From Pleurocapsa sp. FMAR1 (GTDB lineage Bacteria; Cyanobacteriota; Cyanobacteriia; Cyanobacteriales; Xenococcaceae): a stretch of 64,000 bases of DNA. Position numbers and translations under genes: made by a program. The notes beneath the pieces are model-generated. The model searched no databases. It was not told the DNA's origin and saw nothing but the letters and a program-made list of their open reading frames with translations. The DNA is taken from the NCBI RefSeq assembly GCF_963665995.1, contig NZ_OY762512.1, positions 4,650,001 to 4,714,000 of the forward strand, read 5' to 3'. Each line of letters starts with the position of its first letter. The stretch's first letter is position 1. Of the stretch, positions 17,322-26,095 are shown piece by piece.

Positions 17322-18011
17322 TTGAAATCTCTCAATTTTTTAGCTAACTCCAATACTAAAAATCGGCAGTTTGCTGTAATTGGTCTAGGACGTTTCGGTA
17401 GAGCAGTCTGTGCTTCTCTACACAAAATGGGATATGAAGTTTTGGGAACAGATATTGACGAGAGACTAGTTAATCAAGCTTTAACTCAAAGAATTGCCTC
17501 CCATGCTATTCAATTAGATTCTACCGAGCCTGAATCTCTAAAAGAGGCTGGTATTTTTGAAATGGATACGGTAATTGTGGCTATTGGCAATTATCTTCAG
17601 GAAAGCATTATAACCACTCTCAATGTTAAAGAAGCTGGAGTTGAGCAAGTAGTCTCTAAAGCCTCCTCAGAAATTCATGGTAAAGTTCTGCGACGAGTAG
17701 GGGCAGATCGAGTTGTCTTTCCTGAATACGAAGCAGGTTGCGCCTTAGCTAGTAACCTGACTCAACCTGCTTTTCTAGACCGTTTTGAACTGGACATAGA
17801 AAATAGCATTGTAGAAGTGCTAGTGCCAAGAGAGTTTCACAATCAAACTTTATCTCAGCTAGATTTGCGCAAACGTTTTGGTTTAAATGTATTGGCAATC
17901 GGCAATGGAGAAAAGTTTATAACCAATCCTAATCCTTCACAAGTGTTAAAAGAAGGATTAGTAATGGTTGTTATTGGCAGTAACAAAAATCTTCAGCGTT
18001 TGCCGCTTTAA
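17322..18011 (+). CDS. ktrA: Potassium uptake regulatory subunit KtrA (RCK domain)
   Basis: The 229-residue soluble protein has an N-terminal Rossmann RCK fold, with FAVIGLGRFGRAVCASLH binding nucleotide and the acidic residue in VLGTDIDERLV ending strand 2. A C-terminal RCK_C part starts near IENSIVEVLVP. KtrA rings bind ATP/ADP and open KtrB. The frame offers only a TTG start at 17322, preceded by AAGAAG about 8 nt upstream; the next Met is inside the Rossmann fold, so TTG is very probably real. It lies directly after ktrB, as expected for an operon. Confidence 0.93.
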   Translation: MKSLNFLANSNTKNRQFAVIGLGRFGRAVCASLHKMGYEVLGTDIDERLVNQALTQRIASHAIQLDSTEPESLKEAGIFEMDTVIVAIGNYLQESIITTLNVKEAGVEQVVSKASSEIHGKVLRRVGADRVVFPEYEAGCALASNLTQPAFLDRFELDIENSIVEVLVPREFHNQTLSQLDLRKRFGLNVLAIGNGEKFITNPNPSQVLKEGLVMVVIGSNKNLQRLPL

Positions 18012-18052
18012 TGATTATCTAGAGCCGACCAAGATGGAACTAATTAACCTAG

Positions 18053-18112
18053 TTGCTGGGCATTATCTAAATAGTCGTTGATGTTAGTTTCTGATGATGC
18101 CCACCCTACATC
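18053..18112. terminator. Hairpin repeat between convergent ktrA and permease genes
   Basis: CTGGGCAT at about 18056 pairs with ATGCCCA at about 18098 across a long loop, in the 115-bp gap between two convergent stops. The right arm, ATGCCCACCCTACA, recurs at 25062-25075. It may act as a two-way terminator, but it has no T-tract and a long loop. Confidence 0.35.
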
Positions 18113-18126
18113 TGATTAACTTTAAG

Positions 18127-18909
18127 CTAACTTGAGGCACTGGTATAAAAACGGAGGGCAAACCGCCAAAAAAAGATTGAGAAACTAAACAAGATAAGAG
18201 CCAAAATAACTGCGCCAAAAGTCCAGATTATTTCACTCCGATTTAACATTGTTTGAGCAGGAATAGTAGTTAAAAATGCTACAGGAACTACAAAAGTAAA
18301 AAAGAAGCGATAAACGGCAGGATAAGCTACTATCGGATAGCGTCCCGCTTCTAGTAATCCTCGCAAAACTTCTGTGACGTTATAGACTTTGACAAACCAA
18401 ATGCTGGTTGCACCCAAAATAAACCACAGGCTATAGAGAATGACAATGCCAAAGCTAAGAGGAATCAAACTAGCCAAGTAGTCATGCCAAGTCAAGCCTA
18501 GTTTGTTCCCTGCATAGACAATTAAAATTGTGCCAAAAAACAGATCGGGTAAACCCCAAGGAGAGATAGTTTTGGTAGATAGCCAAAATTGACTGCTAAT
18601 GGGCTTGAGCAAGACAAAATCTAATGTTCCTTGTTCGACTTGTTTGACAATGCTATTGAGATTTGGCACTAAAAAAGTAGCAGAAAATCCTTGCAAGAGA
18701 GTAAACAGACCCAAAACAATAGTCGCTTCTGACCAACTCCAGCCTTCAAAAGTATAGCCAGTACGATAAAACAAGAATAGTCCAAATAAACTGCCAACTA
18801 AATTGGCAATGCTGGTTATAGTGGCAATAAGGAAATTAAGGCGATATTCTAGCTCTGTGGCGATCGCCGTACTCCAAAACAAGCGTAGAATTTTAAAATA
18901 ACGCTGCAT
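18127..18909 (-). CDS. ABC-2 family permease (DUF990-like)
   Basis: This 260-residue integral membrane protein has six hydrophobic segments. The arrangement FRTGY-like motif (FYRTGYTFEGWSWSE), VKQVEQGTLDFVLLKPISSQF and VYNVTEVLRGLLEAGRYPI is typical of the ABC-2 permeases often encoded as a pair with an ATPase. No ATPase or second permease is adjacent, so the partner must be elsewhere. The N-terminal codons overlap one copy of a 20-bp direct repeat (18860-18879, encoding FWSTAIA), whose second copy lies at 21262-21281 beyond the accessory cassette. The present start may therefore have been supplied by, or altered by, that rearrangement. Confidence 0.85.
   Translation of the reverse strand: MQRYFKILRLFWSTAIATELEYRLNFLIATITSIANLVGSLFGLFLFYRTGYTFEGWSWSEATIVLGLFTLLQGFSATFLVPNLNSIVKQVEQGTLDFVLLKPISSQFWLSTKTISPWGLPDLFFGTILIVYAGNKLGLTWHDYLASLIPLSFGIVILYSLWFILGATSIWFVKVYNVTEVLRGLLEAGRYPIVAYPAVYRFFFTFVVPVAFLTTIPAQTMLNRSEIIWTFGAVILALILFSFSIFFWRFALRFYTSASS
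18860..18879. repeat. Left copy of 20-bp direct repeat flanking accessory cassette
   Basis: GCGATCGCCGTACTCCAAAA occurs here inside the permease gene and again, exactly and in the same orientation, at 21262-21281. The first nine bases contain the common HIP1 octamer, but the other eleven do not, so chance is unlikely. The copies bracket the three-gene plus-strand cassette. Confidence 0.8.
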
Positions 18910-19075
18910 AGTTTATTAACAAGAAAAAAGATTATTATGAATATGGAAATTTGAGACTAACTACGAAAAAGTCTTGAAAATTTTCTGTTTTTAATTCTAG
19001 TTGTGAAAATATCTTTAATATCATTATTTTCTAATTTCATAACTTTACACTGTTCAATTAAATAAATATATCTTT

Positions 19076-20144
19076 ATGGGTAGCAGGGCATTTATCGATA
19101 ATAATTTTTCTAAAGGTAAAGAATTTCTTATACATTTTTTAGATAGTCCCGAATTTACCCTTGATACTCTGCGTCAAATAATGCCTTCAGGTTCAAGTAA
19201 AAGAAAAAAATTTGAACTAGCTCAAGATATTGCGATAGCTTTTGAAGAAGGTAAGTTGTCTTCTGAGCAAATTTTATTGCCCTATGTAAAACGTTCGAGA
19301 CAATGGTTGAGCTTTAAATTAGGACAAGTAAAAGTTATACCCAAACAACGAGAAGCTCAATTGTTGCTTAATGAGTTTGGTGATGATGGATGGTACGGAT
19401 CAATAGAAGATAATCAGGATCAAAGTAAATACTGTATTAGAACACTTTGAATTACTGATTACCATGGCAATAATATTAGATGGACTGTAATTGCAAAGAT
19501 AGACTCTGACTGTATCGCTTTATCTTGGAACGGGTTTACACTAATTCCTGCAACAGATGAGAGAGTAGAAAGACAGGTTGCATTTGGTTGCTGGAAATTT
19601 ATTCCTAGCTATTTTCAGGAAATTGCACTATTTTGCCAATCTAAATGGATTGAACCAGATCTACACACTTATTTTGCATGATATGTGGGATAAATACATT
19701 AGAAATAGTCAGTACCAATGGCATCACATAAGAATTCGGGCAGAGTCTTCAGGAGTAGCTTTGAATGCCCATAGTTCTGAAGTCAAAGAAATTAACGTTA
19801 AAGGGCTTAAAGCGTTATCTGGTAAGCTTGCTGAGTCTATTTTAGAGTCAGTAGGAATTACAGATGATTTGAATAAATCATTGGCAGAAGTTGCTGCACT
19901 TAGAACTTTGATAAAAGAATGGGGTACAAAATCTTATGAATTTAGTTTAGAAAAAGAGGACTTGAATAAAAAGTCAAGATACAATAGATTAATTAAAGCC
20001 CATTGTTATTTCGGGCTTAAACCTAATTCTTCTACTCAAGATTCTCTCCAACACCTAAAATGCGATTGTGGTGGCAGCACAGGCGCACTAAAATTTTTAC
20101 TAGGGGAACTTGAGTCCTATAGTAATGAAAATATTGAGTTTTGA
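19076..20144 (+). pseudogene. Disrupted first gene of the accessory cassette, unknown family
   Basis: Reading starts at an ATG at 19076 and gives 124 residues (MGSRAFIDNNFSKGKEF...) before a TGA at 19448. The same frame then continues with ordinary protein-like sequence (ITDYHGNNIRWTVIAKIDSD...) to 19681. The sense then moves to the +1 frame (MWDKYIRNSQYQWHHIRIRA...) and runs to 20144. Together this looks like one gene of about 355 codons with an internal stop and at least one frameshift. The last part holds LKCDCGGSTGALKFLL. I recognise no family. Its end overlaps the start of the next gene, so the three were probably one operon. Sequencing error is an alternative explanation. Confidence 0.6.
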
Positions 20145-20496
20145 TTACAAAAAACAGTTGCATTTTTTATCTGGCAGACAAAAAGCTGATTTGAGTCGGC
20201 ATTTTAGTAAGCCAGGTGTAACTGCTATGCCACACCAACTTGCAGTTAGACTAGGAATAAATCTCCCAGAAGCTTTAGCAATTATTGCGATTCTTGAGGC
20301 ACATGGTTTATCTAAAAATAAGCTGTTAATCTATCACGCCTGTGAACCTGAAGTGCCAGCGGGGGCAATATCTTATGGAGAGGGATTTCCTAATCTGCCA
20401 TGGAAGTGTCCCCATTGCGGAGAGACAGTTGACAGCTATGATGAACTGGATTTTGACGTTATGGCAATAGCTCAAGACAGAATAGAATTTATTTAG
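20125..20496 (+). CDS. Small protein with predicted helical N-terminus and C-terminal zinc ribbon
   Basis: Taken from the ATG at 20125 (a TTG at 20110 would add five residues), the protein has 123 residues. Residues 1-65 include a helix-turn-helix-like stretch (MPHQLAVRLGINLPEALAII). The C-terminal half contains YHACEP and WKCPHCGETV, giving possible zinc ligands His71/Cys73 and Cys95/Cys98. It overlaps the 3' end of the disrupted gene by 20 bp and ends 9 bp before the nuclease gene. Such a small DNA- or signal-binding middle component between a large gene and a nuclease is common in conflict systems. Function is not known. Confidence 0.7.
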   Translation: MKILSFDYKKQLHFLSGRQKADLSRHFSKPGVTAMPHQLAVRLGINLPEALAIIAILEAHGLSKNKLLIYHACEPEVPAGAISYGEGFPNLPWKCPHCGETVDSYDELDFDVMAIAQDRIEFI

Positions 20497-20505
20497 TTAG
20501 GTGCA

Positions 20506-21258
20506 GTGCCGAGTCAAGAAGAGTTAGTCAATACAATTATTAAAGCCTCAGAACTTTTGGATAGTAACAGTTCTGCATTAGAAAAACTAGCTTCATATTT
20601 ATATATTGCAGATCCTAGAATCCATAATTACTTAAATAAGTTTAACCAACTCTTAAAAATTGAAAGCCCAAAAAGTAGTCAATTGCAGGAGCGAGGCAAA
20701 ATCTTAGAGCAAATTGTTTACTTAGTTTTCAATAGTTTCAAAGGAATTACAAGCTTTAAAAGTTTTCAATCTGCTAGTTCTCAATACGATTTAATTGTTA
20801 GTGGAGATGATGTAAATTGGCATCCAGTTTGCAAACATTTATACATGGATATTTCTCAGAGAGATATAATCATAGAAGCGAAAGCCAAAAATAGTAAATT
20901 GCCTGATAAAGACTTTGCAAGACTTTGTAGCATCATGCACGAAAATATTACTGGTGCAGGTTTAGGAATATTTTTCACACTCAAAGGAGCAACAGGTTTT
21001 CCAGATAGAAATTCTTCCTCCAGACAAAGAAAAATTAGCGATTGTAGACTGCGCCAAGCTTTATTTCAGGCAAAAACTGGCAAACATATTATTGTGTTGG
21101 ACAAAGAAGATATTTTTGAGTTGGGAAAAAATGGTACTTTGCTTCAAATATTAACAAGAAAAATTCGAGATTTGAAAGAACTTAGTGGACTTCCTACAGT
21201 TCCTATAGAAAGATTTGTAGAGATAGATTTACCACCTCATTTAGAAGAACTAGTGTAG
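20506..21258 (+). CDS. Predicted PD-(D/E)xK restriction-type nuclease
   Basis: The 250-residue protein begins at a GTG at 20506, 9 bp after the previous stop. Its middle matches the PD-(D/E)xK core: a helix with Glu68 (RGKILEQIVYLVFNSFKG), Asp95 in SSQYDLIVSGDD, and Glu124-x-Lys126 in RDIIIEAKAKNSK. That E..D..ExK spacing is typical of Mrr-like and related restriction enzymes, which cut DNA with Mg2+. The N-terminal 60 residues are helical and may bind the partner. A small Lys/Arg-rich C-terminal region follows. Absence of a methyltransferase argues against a classical restriction-modification pair and for an effector role. Confidence 0.75.
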   Translation: MPSQEELVNTIIKASELLDSNSSALEKLASYLYIADPRIHNYLNKFNQLLKIESPKSSQLQERGKILEQIVYLVFNSFKGITSFKSFQSASSQYDLIVSGDDVNWHPVCKHLYMDISQRDIIIEAKAKNSKLPDKDFARLCSIMHENITGAGLGIFFTLKGATGFPDRNSSSRQRKISDCRLRQALFQAKTGKHIIVLDKEDIFELGKNGTLLQILTRKIRDLKELSGLPTVPIERFVEIDLPPHLEELV

Positions 21259-21261
21259 TTT

Positions 21262-21281
21262 GCGATCGCCGTACTCCAAAA
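21262..21281. repeat. Right copy of 20-bp direct repeat flanking accessory cassette
   Basis: Identical to 18860-18879, and lying 3 bp after the nuclease stop and 5 bp before the end of the binding-protein gene. Here it is not part of a gene, which suggests it is the duplicated or left-behind copy. Confidence 0.8.
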
Positions 21282-21286
21282 ATTGA

Positions 21287-23005
21287 TTACTGTTCTTGAC
21301 GTTTCCAGTTCATAATGTCCCAAGTTCGCATATCCCAGGCAGTCAAATGATAGCCAGTCAGACTATTACTAAAGGCAGCAACATCAGCCCGATGAACTAA
21401 GGGAATAACTGCTGCATCTTTAATCAACAGATCATTCATGGCAATAAATAATTGAGTACGCTTTTGAGGATCTAACTCCTGACTGGCTTCTTGCCACAGT
21501 TGATCGTATTCAGGATTACAGTAGCGAGAATTGTTGTCTCCTGACCAATTGTTAGCTTTTTGAGGAATTTGTTTACAGGTCATAAAATTCATATAGGCAC
21601 CAGGATCGGGACTGGTATTGCCCGTAGTAAACATCTGTAAATCAGCATAAAAATGTTCTACCGTGTCGTTATTACTAGGATCGCTGGAAAAATAAACGCC
21701 AGGGTCAATGCTTTTTAGTTCGACTCCTACGCCGATAGACTGTAAACCTTGCTTGACTACCGTTTGTGTTTTTTGCCGTAGAGGATTGACGGAAGTTTGG
21801 AACACCATCTGCATCTCAGCACCATTTTTATCGCGGATGCCGTTACCGTTGGTGTCTTTCCAGCCTGCTTGGTCTAATAGTTTTTTCGCTTTTTCTGGAT
21901 TATATTCATAGCTGGTATTGGCTGAAACATATTCTGGTGGGGCGACTAAAAAGTTAGGAGTGGCTTTACCCGTAACGCCATATAGCTGTTCGGCAATAAT
22001 ATCCCTGTCTATTGCTAAGTTTAAAGCTTGACGGACTTTGCGATCGCTTAAAAAAGGATGGGGAAACTTGATGCTTGAACGTTCTCCCGATGGGGCTACT
22101 TTATTAGGATCGCTGTGGTTAATAATAATTCGTTCCATCAGCGCGCCATAGTTGGAGACTACTGCCCCTTGTCCTGCTGCTTCAAGTTCTTTTAGTATGG
22201 GGGCTTCAACCTGGAGATTATAGGCAAAATCTGCATCACCTGTTTGCAGTACAGCCCTAGCTGCGGATGTGGCATCACCACCACCTTTAAGCTCAATTTT
22301 CTTGAAGCCTAGCCGATCTACCTGTCGAAATTCAGGATTAGGTTCATAAATCACCATATCCCCTGGTCTAAAGTCTACAACGCGATAAGCACCTGTCCCA
22401 ACAGGCTTAAGATTGGCTGGTGCTTCCCTAGCGTTTGCACCATTGTAAGCTTGATAAATATGTTTAGGTAAGATCATTCCTTCTCCACCAACAAAAGCTA
22501 GTGACCAAGCGGGATTCACTTGCTTGAAGTTTACTTTAACCGTATAGTCGTCAACTGCTTCAACGCTTTTTACCACATCATAAGTACCAGAAGTGACTGC
22601 CCCCACCTTGGGGTTACTAAGAAATTGATAGGTAAAAACTACATCCTGAGCGGTAAAAGGTTGACCATCAGACCATTTGACATTTTGTTTAAGTTTCCAG
22701 GTAACAGACTTGCCATCAGCAGCCACTCCACCATTCTCAGTACTAGGTATCTCAGCAGCTAAAAAAGGAATTAAGTTGCCCTTATTATCAAAACTGGCTA
22801 GAGGCTCAAGGGTAATACGACTAGCTTCTGCGTCTTTAAACCCTGTGGAGAGATGGGGATTGAGAATAGTGGGCGCTTGCCAGTAAAGTAATTTGAGGGT
22901 GCTGCTTTGCTGAGTGCTAGATGAATTGGGGCGATTGCCACAGGCAGTAACAGCAATTGTTAAACCTAAAAATAAGCAAAATTGAGAAATAAACTTGGCA
23001 ACCAC
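21287..23005 (-). CDS. Peptide/nickel-type ABC transporter substrate-binding lipoprotein
   Basis: The 572-residue protein belongs to the SBP_bac_5 family (DppA/OppA-like). It starts with a lipoprotein signal (FLGLTIAVTAC, Cys22 as lipidation site) followed by a Ser-rich linker, then the typical blocks GKSVTWKLKQNVKWSDGQPFTAQDV, VGTGAYRVVDF, HPFLSDRKVRQALNLAIDRD and ITEQLYG-like sequence. It would sit on the outer face of the plasma membrane and bind peptides, or less often other solutes. No permease or ATPase genes of this system are adjacent, so it must work with subunits encoded elsewhere. The cassette's right repeat lies at its 3' end. Confidence 0.92.
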   Translation of the reverse strand: MVAKFISQFCLFLGLTIAVTACGNRPNSSSTQQSSTLKLLYWQAPTILNPHLSTGFKDAEASRITLEPLASFDNKGNLIPFLAAEIPSTENGGVAADGKSVTWKLKQNVKWSDGQPFTAQDVVFTYQFLSNPKVGAVTSGTYDVVKSVEAVDDYTVKVNFKQVNPAWSLAFVGGEGMILPKHIYQAYNGANAREAPANLKPVGTGAYRVVDFRPGDMVIYEPNPEFRQVDRLGFKKIELKGGGDATSAARAVLQTGDADFAYNLQVEAPILKELEAAGQGAVVSNYGALMERIIINHSDPNKVAPSGERSSIKFPHPFLSDRKVRQALNLAIDRDIIAEQLYGVTGKATPNFLVAPPEYVSANTSYEYNPEKAKKLLDQAGWKDTNGNGIRDKNGAEMQMVFQTSVNPLRQKTQTVVKQGLQSIGVGVELKSIDPGVYFSSDPSNNDTVEHFYADLQMFTTGNTSPDPGAYMNFMTCKQIPQKANNWSGDNNSRYCNPEYDQLWQEASQELDPQKRTQLFIAMNDLLIKDAAVIPLVHRADVAAFSNSLTGYHLTAWDMRTWDIMNWKRQEQ

Positions 23006-23049
23006 AGACCACTCCTTAACCAGTTTTGATTATGGATGATATTGTATCG

Positions 23050-23300
23050 CAGTACGTTGATCGGTTAGGACAGAAGAATTGACCAACGGTCACAGCAGCG
23101 CGAGAAGCCGTTGCGGGGATTCCCTCCGTTGAAGCTATTGCTGAGGGCGAGGCTCCATACGCAAGAAGGCTTCGTCCGTTTAGAAGTCCCCGTGCTGTTC
23201 CGTTTAGGAACAGCTTCATGCGGGACGTGGCGGAGTAATCTATGACTGCTCGTAAGTAGCCAAGGGGTACCCCCCGCAGGGAGTAATAAGTTATAAGTGT
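23050..23300. repeat. GC-rich palindromic module between genes
   Basis: The 422-bp gap 23006-23427 holds no supported gene. It contains GC-rich hairpins such as GCTGTTCCGTTTAGGAACAGC near 23190 and CAAGGGGTACCCCCCGCAGG near 23260. The second is shared with the block at 49008-49026. Short frames here on the minus strand are translations of the repeats and are not called. The last 100 bp are AT-rich with HIP1 sites. Confidence 0.6.
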
Positions 23301-23427
23301 CTTGATGCAAGTACGTATTGCTGTAGTCGGTATTTCTCCTCGCGCGCGACCTCTTTTTATTTATAGCAGTTTTTATTTAGGCGATCGCTCTTAGGCAAGC
23401 AAGAAGATTAAAATATTATAGAGTGAA

Positions 23428-24660
23428 TTAAATAGTTGCGATCGCTTGACCTGCTAACCAAGAAGTCGTCCAGGCACTTTGAAAATTAAACCCTCCTGTC
23501 ACGCCATCAATATCTAATACTTCTCCTGCAAAATATAGCCCAGGACATTTTTTGCTTTCCATAGTCTTAAAATTTACTTCTTTAAGACTTACTCCACCAC
23601 AGGTAACAAATTCTTCTTTGAATACTCCTTTACCCTTAACCTCATACTGTCCTTGCACTATCTCCAACACTAGTTTATTTAATTCTTTTTTACTAATCTC
23701 TGACCAAATTTTGTCGGGTTTAATTTCTATATAGCTAACAAAGCTTTGCCAAAGGCGTTTGGGCAATTCTACAGGACAGTAATTAACTATTTTTTTCTTA
23801 GGATTAGTTTCTTTTACTGTGATTAACTTCTGCTTTAAAGTTTCTTGGTTATATTCAGGCAGCCAATTAATTTGTAAGCCAGAATCATATTTAAGATCGT
23901 ATAAAAATCTGGCACTCCAAGCGGATAATTTGAGGATAGCAGGGCCACTTACGCCCCAATGGGTAATCAATAACGCCCCTGCTTGTTCTATTTTATGCTT
24001 GCCTGTACCCAGCTTAACTTGAGCATTGCTAACGCTGACTCCCGCTAGACCTTGCAAACGAGGATCTCTAACATTCAAGGTAAATAATGATGGGACTGCC
24101 GACTCAATTTTGTGTCCTAAGTTTTTTGCCCAACGATATCCTAAAGGATTACTACCTGTAGCGATTAGCAGGCGATCGCATTTTAATTCTTTGCCGTTTT
24201 TTAATTCAACCTGAAAATAACTTTTGTTTTCTTCGTCATGAAACTGCTTAACTGTCTTTACCCCAGTTCCAGTTAACAACTTCACATTTGCCTTATCTGC
24301 TGCTTGCATCAGGCAATTAATAATTGTTTGTGAATCATCAGTAACAGGAAACATTCTGCCGTCGGCTTCGGTTTTTAACTTTACCCCGCGTGACTCATAC
24401 CACTGCACCGTATCTTTGGGTTGAAAACGGGTAAATGCACCCCGTAAAGCTTTTCCGCCTCTAGGATAATGCTCAACCAAACGAACAGGATCGAAACAGT
24501 TATGAGTTACATTACATCTGCCACCACCAGATATGCGAACTTTAGCTAAAGGCTTTTGTCCAGCTTCTAATAAAGTTACTTTAAGTTGGGGATTGGCTTC
24601 AGCACAGGCGATCGCACCAAAAAAACCTGCTGCACCACCACCAATAACTATTACCTTCAA
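23428..24660 (-). CDS. NAD(P)/FAD-dependent oxidoreductase, HI0933/YhiN (BaiN) family
   Basis: At 410 residues this matches the family length. The N-terminus has the FAD-binding Rossmann signature VIVIGGGAAGFFGAIACAE, then the family hallmark KVRISGGGRCNVTHNC, and near the C-terminus the second FAD contact GLYFAGEVLDIDGVTGGFNFQ. The protein is a cytoplasmic flavoprotein of uncertain substrate; some relatives act in bile-acid reduction in gut bacteria, which does not transfer to a cyanobacterium. It stands alone on the minus strand. Confidence 0.92.
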   Translation of the reverse strand: MKVIVIGGGAAGFFGAIACAEANPQLKVTLLEAGQKPLAKVRISGGGRCNVTHNCFDPVRLVEHYPRGGKALRGAFTRFQPKDTVQWYESRGVKLKTEADGRMFPVTDDSQTIINCLMQAADKANVKLLTGTGVKTVKQFHDEENKSYFQVELKNGKELKCDRLLIATGSNPLGYRWAKNLGHKIESAVPSLFTLNVRDPRLQGLAGVSVSNAQVKLGTGKHKIEQAGALLITHWGVSGPAILKLSAWSARFLYDLKYDSGLQINWLPEYNQETLKQKLITVKETNPKKKIVNYCPVELPKRLWQSFVSYIEIKPDKIWSEISKKELNKLVLEIVQGQYEVKGKGVFKEEFVTCGGVSLKEVNFKTMESKKCPGLYFAGEVLDIDGVTGGFNFQSAWTTSWLAGQAIATI

Positions 24661-24726
24661 ATTATTCTTTTAATATTGTCAAATTAGACTATGAAAATAG
24701 TTTATCAAATACTGCTTAGAGCTTTT

Positions 24727-24927
24727 TCAATATCTTCTAGTTTTTGCAATACCCCATATCAAGCCAGATATAATCGCAGTCAGTAACAATATCATAATCA
24801 CTCCTCCTGGTAGGAAGGTAATAAAACCGATTCCTCTGAGGATATATAGGGCAATAAAACCCATCAGGGAAATAAAGAATATGTTAAGTAACATGGCTTT
24901 TAAGCTTCCAATGATAAATTTAAACAA
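24727..24927 (-). CDS. Small two-helix membrane protein
   Basis: A 66-residue frame with two strongly hydrophobic helices (MLLNIFFISLMGFIALYIL and GGVIMILLLTAIISGLIWGI) and a short basic C-terminus IAKTRRY. The sequence is low in complexity, but its codon pattern looks coding and the gap around it is otherwise empty. No family is recognised. It could be a membrane stress protein or toxin-like peptide; there is no evidence for either. Confidence 0.5.
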   Translation of the reverse strand: MFKFIIGSLKAMLLNIFFISLMGFIALYILRGIGFITFLPGGVIMILLLTAIISGLIWGIAKTRRY

Positions 24928-25010
24928 CCATCATAGATTTCCCTCAAATATATAACACAATAGTTCGGACAAAATTTAGCTTGAAAGGCTAACTGATTAC
25001 TAATTAGGGA

Positions 25011-25074
25011 ATGGTGGGCATGACAAAGCAATACCAAACAAACCGAACGTCATTTTAGATCATGCCCACCCTAC
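25011..25074. terminator. Inverted repeat GGTGGGCATGA / TCATGCCCACC
   Basis: Two 11-bp arms pair perfectly across about 36 bp, in the gap downstream of the YHYH gene at 25119. The right arm is shared with 18098-18111. It may be a palindromic repeat unit acting as a transcription terminator; there is no T-tract. Confidence 0.4.
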
Positions 25075-25118
25075 AATTTGCTGATTACTGCCCAACTGTC
25101 CTAGCTGATTATAAAGAT

Positions 25119-26009
25119 TCATGGGGTGGTGGGGTGAGTGTCGGAGGATGACCTCTTTAGATCGCGCCTTGGTGGCATTCGATGCTGCTTAATAAAATCA
25201 GACATCTCTATACTCACTTTTCCCGTAAAGCAGCCAATCGATGAATTGACATCCTTGATATCTGGTAACACGTAGTGATAAATGCCCTGCGGAAATTCAG
25301 GGGTTGCGCTAGTTATGCCGTTACAGGCATCAAGCTGATCTACTGTAATCTTGCTGCCGTCTAAGGCGCGATCGCCATAAATAGGGAAGCCATCAAATGC
25401 CACACCAATAATATGTGAAGCCTCCCCCTCTGCATCCACTGTACGAGTAATACATTTGGGCAAACCGTGGTAATGATAGTCTCCCATCGGCGTGGGATGA
25501 CCATTACAACTATCGAGGAAAGCTACATCCTGACCATTGGCAGACTTCATCGTAAAGTTGTCGCGTAGGGCAACAGTCTGGTTATCGCCTTCATATGGAT
25601 TGAACATCGCCGCACCAGAGATCATCACTCCAATCGCTCCCAAATTAGTGCGGGTGGGCTTATCACTCTTCACAGGTTGCAGTGGAATAGTGAAATCATA
25701 ATTCTGGGCAATCGTCGGATCGGAAACCACTTGAGCGGTACTCGGATCGGGAAGTATCATGCCAGCATTAGGCACGATATATTCTGCTTCGCGCTTATGG
25801 TTAGGAATACCATTCGAGACAAACCTAAAAGACTTATCTATGTAACTTATGGTGACATTATTGCCCCACTTTGCAGCCTGGACACCAGCAAGCGTAGAAG
25901 GTATTGACAATGATGAAACTAAATAGGTAGGCAATATGACCGCTAAAATAGTCAGCATTAAGGCGATCGCCAGCCAGAGATATTTGCGAAAAGAGCGATT
26001 CATGATCAT
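25119..26009 (-). CDS. YHYH-domain exported protein
   Basis: The 296-residue protein begins with a signal anchor (YLWLAIALMLTILAVILPTYL) and carries the YHYH signature in LDSCNGHPTPMGDYHYHGLP, with GVAFDGFPIYGD further on. YHYH proteins are extracytoplasmic and widespread in marine bacteria and cyanobacteria, with no agreed biochemical role; the histidines suggest metal binding. The start ATG lies at 26009, with a second ATG two codons later giving MNRSFRKY. It is next to, and in the same direction as, the Spy/CpxP-like gene and may belong to the same envelope response. Confidence 0.85.
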   Translation of the reverse strand: MIMNRSFRKYLWLAIALMLTILAVILPTYLVSSLSIPSTLAGVQAAKWGNNVTISYIDKSFRFVSNGIPNHKREAEYIVPNAGMILPDPSTAQVVSDPTIAQNYDFTIPLQPVKSDKPTRTNLGAIGVMISGAAMFNPYEGDNQTVALRDNFTMKSANGQDVAFLDSCNGHPTPMGDYHYHGLPKCITRTVDAEGEASHIIGVAFDGFPIYGDRALDGSKITVDQLDACNGITSATPEFPQGIYHYVLPDIKDVNSSIGCFTGKVSIEMSDFIKQHRMPPRRDLKRSSSDTHPTTP

Positions 26010-26095
26010 ATTCGTTTGTAAGGGCGAACGGCTGTTCGCCTTTACGAGATATTTGTAGTAAGAACTATTTAATTTGATGTTATCAGAAAGGTCTG

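Noticed and set aside
18862-18869. HIP1 octamers as regulatory sites
   Set aside because: GCGATCGC occurs all over the window, in and between genes, so it is a genome signature and was not annotated site by site.
23016-23310. Overlapping frames of 67 and 81 codons
   Set aside because: Translation of a GC-rich repeat block; no ribosome binding site or family match.
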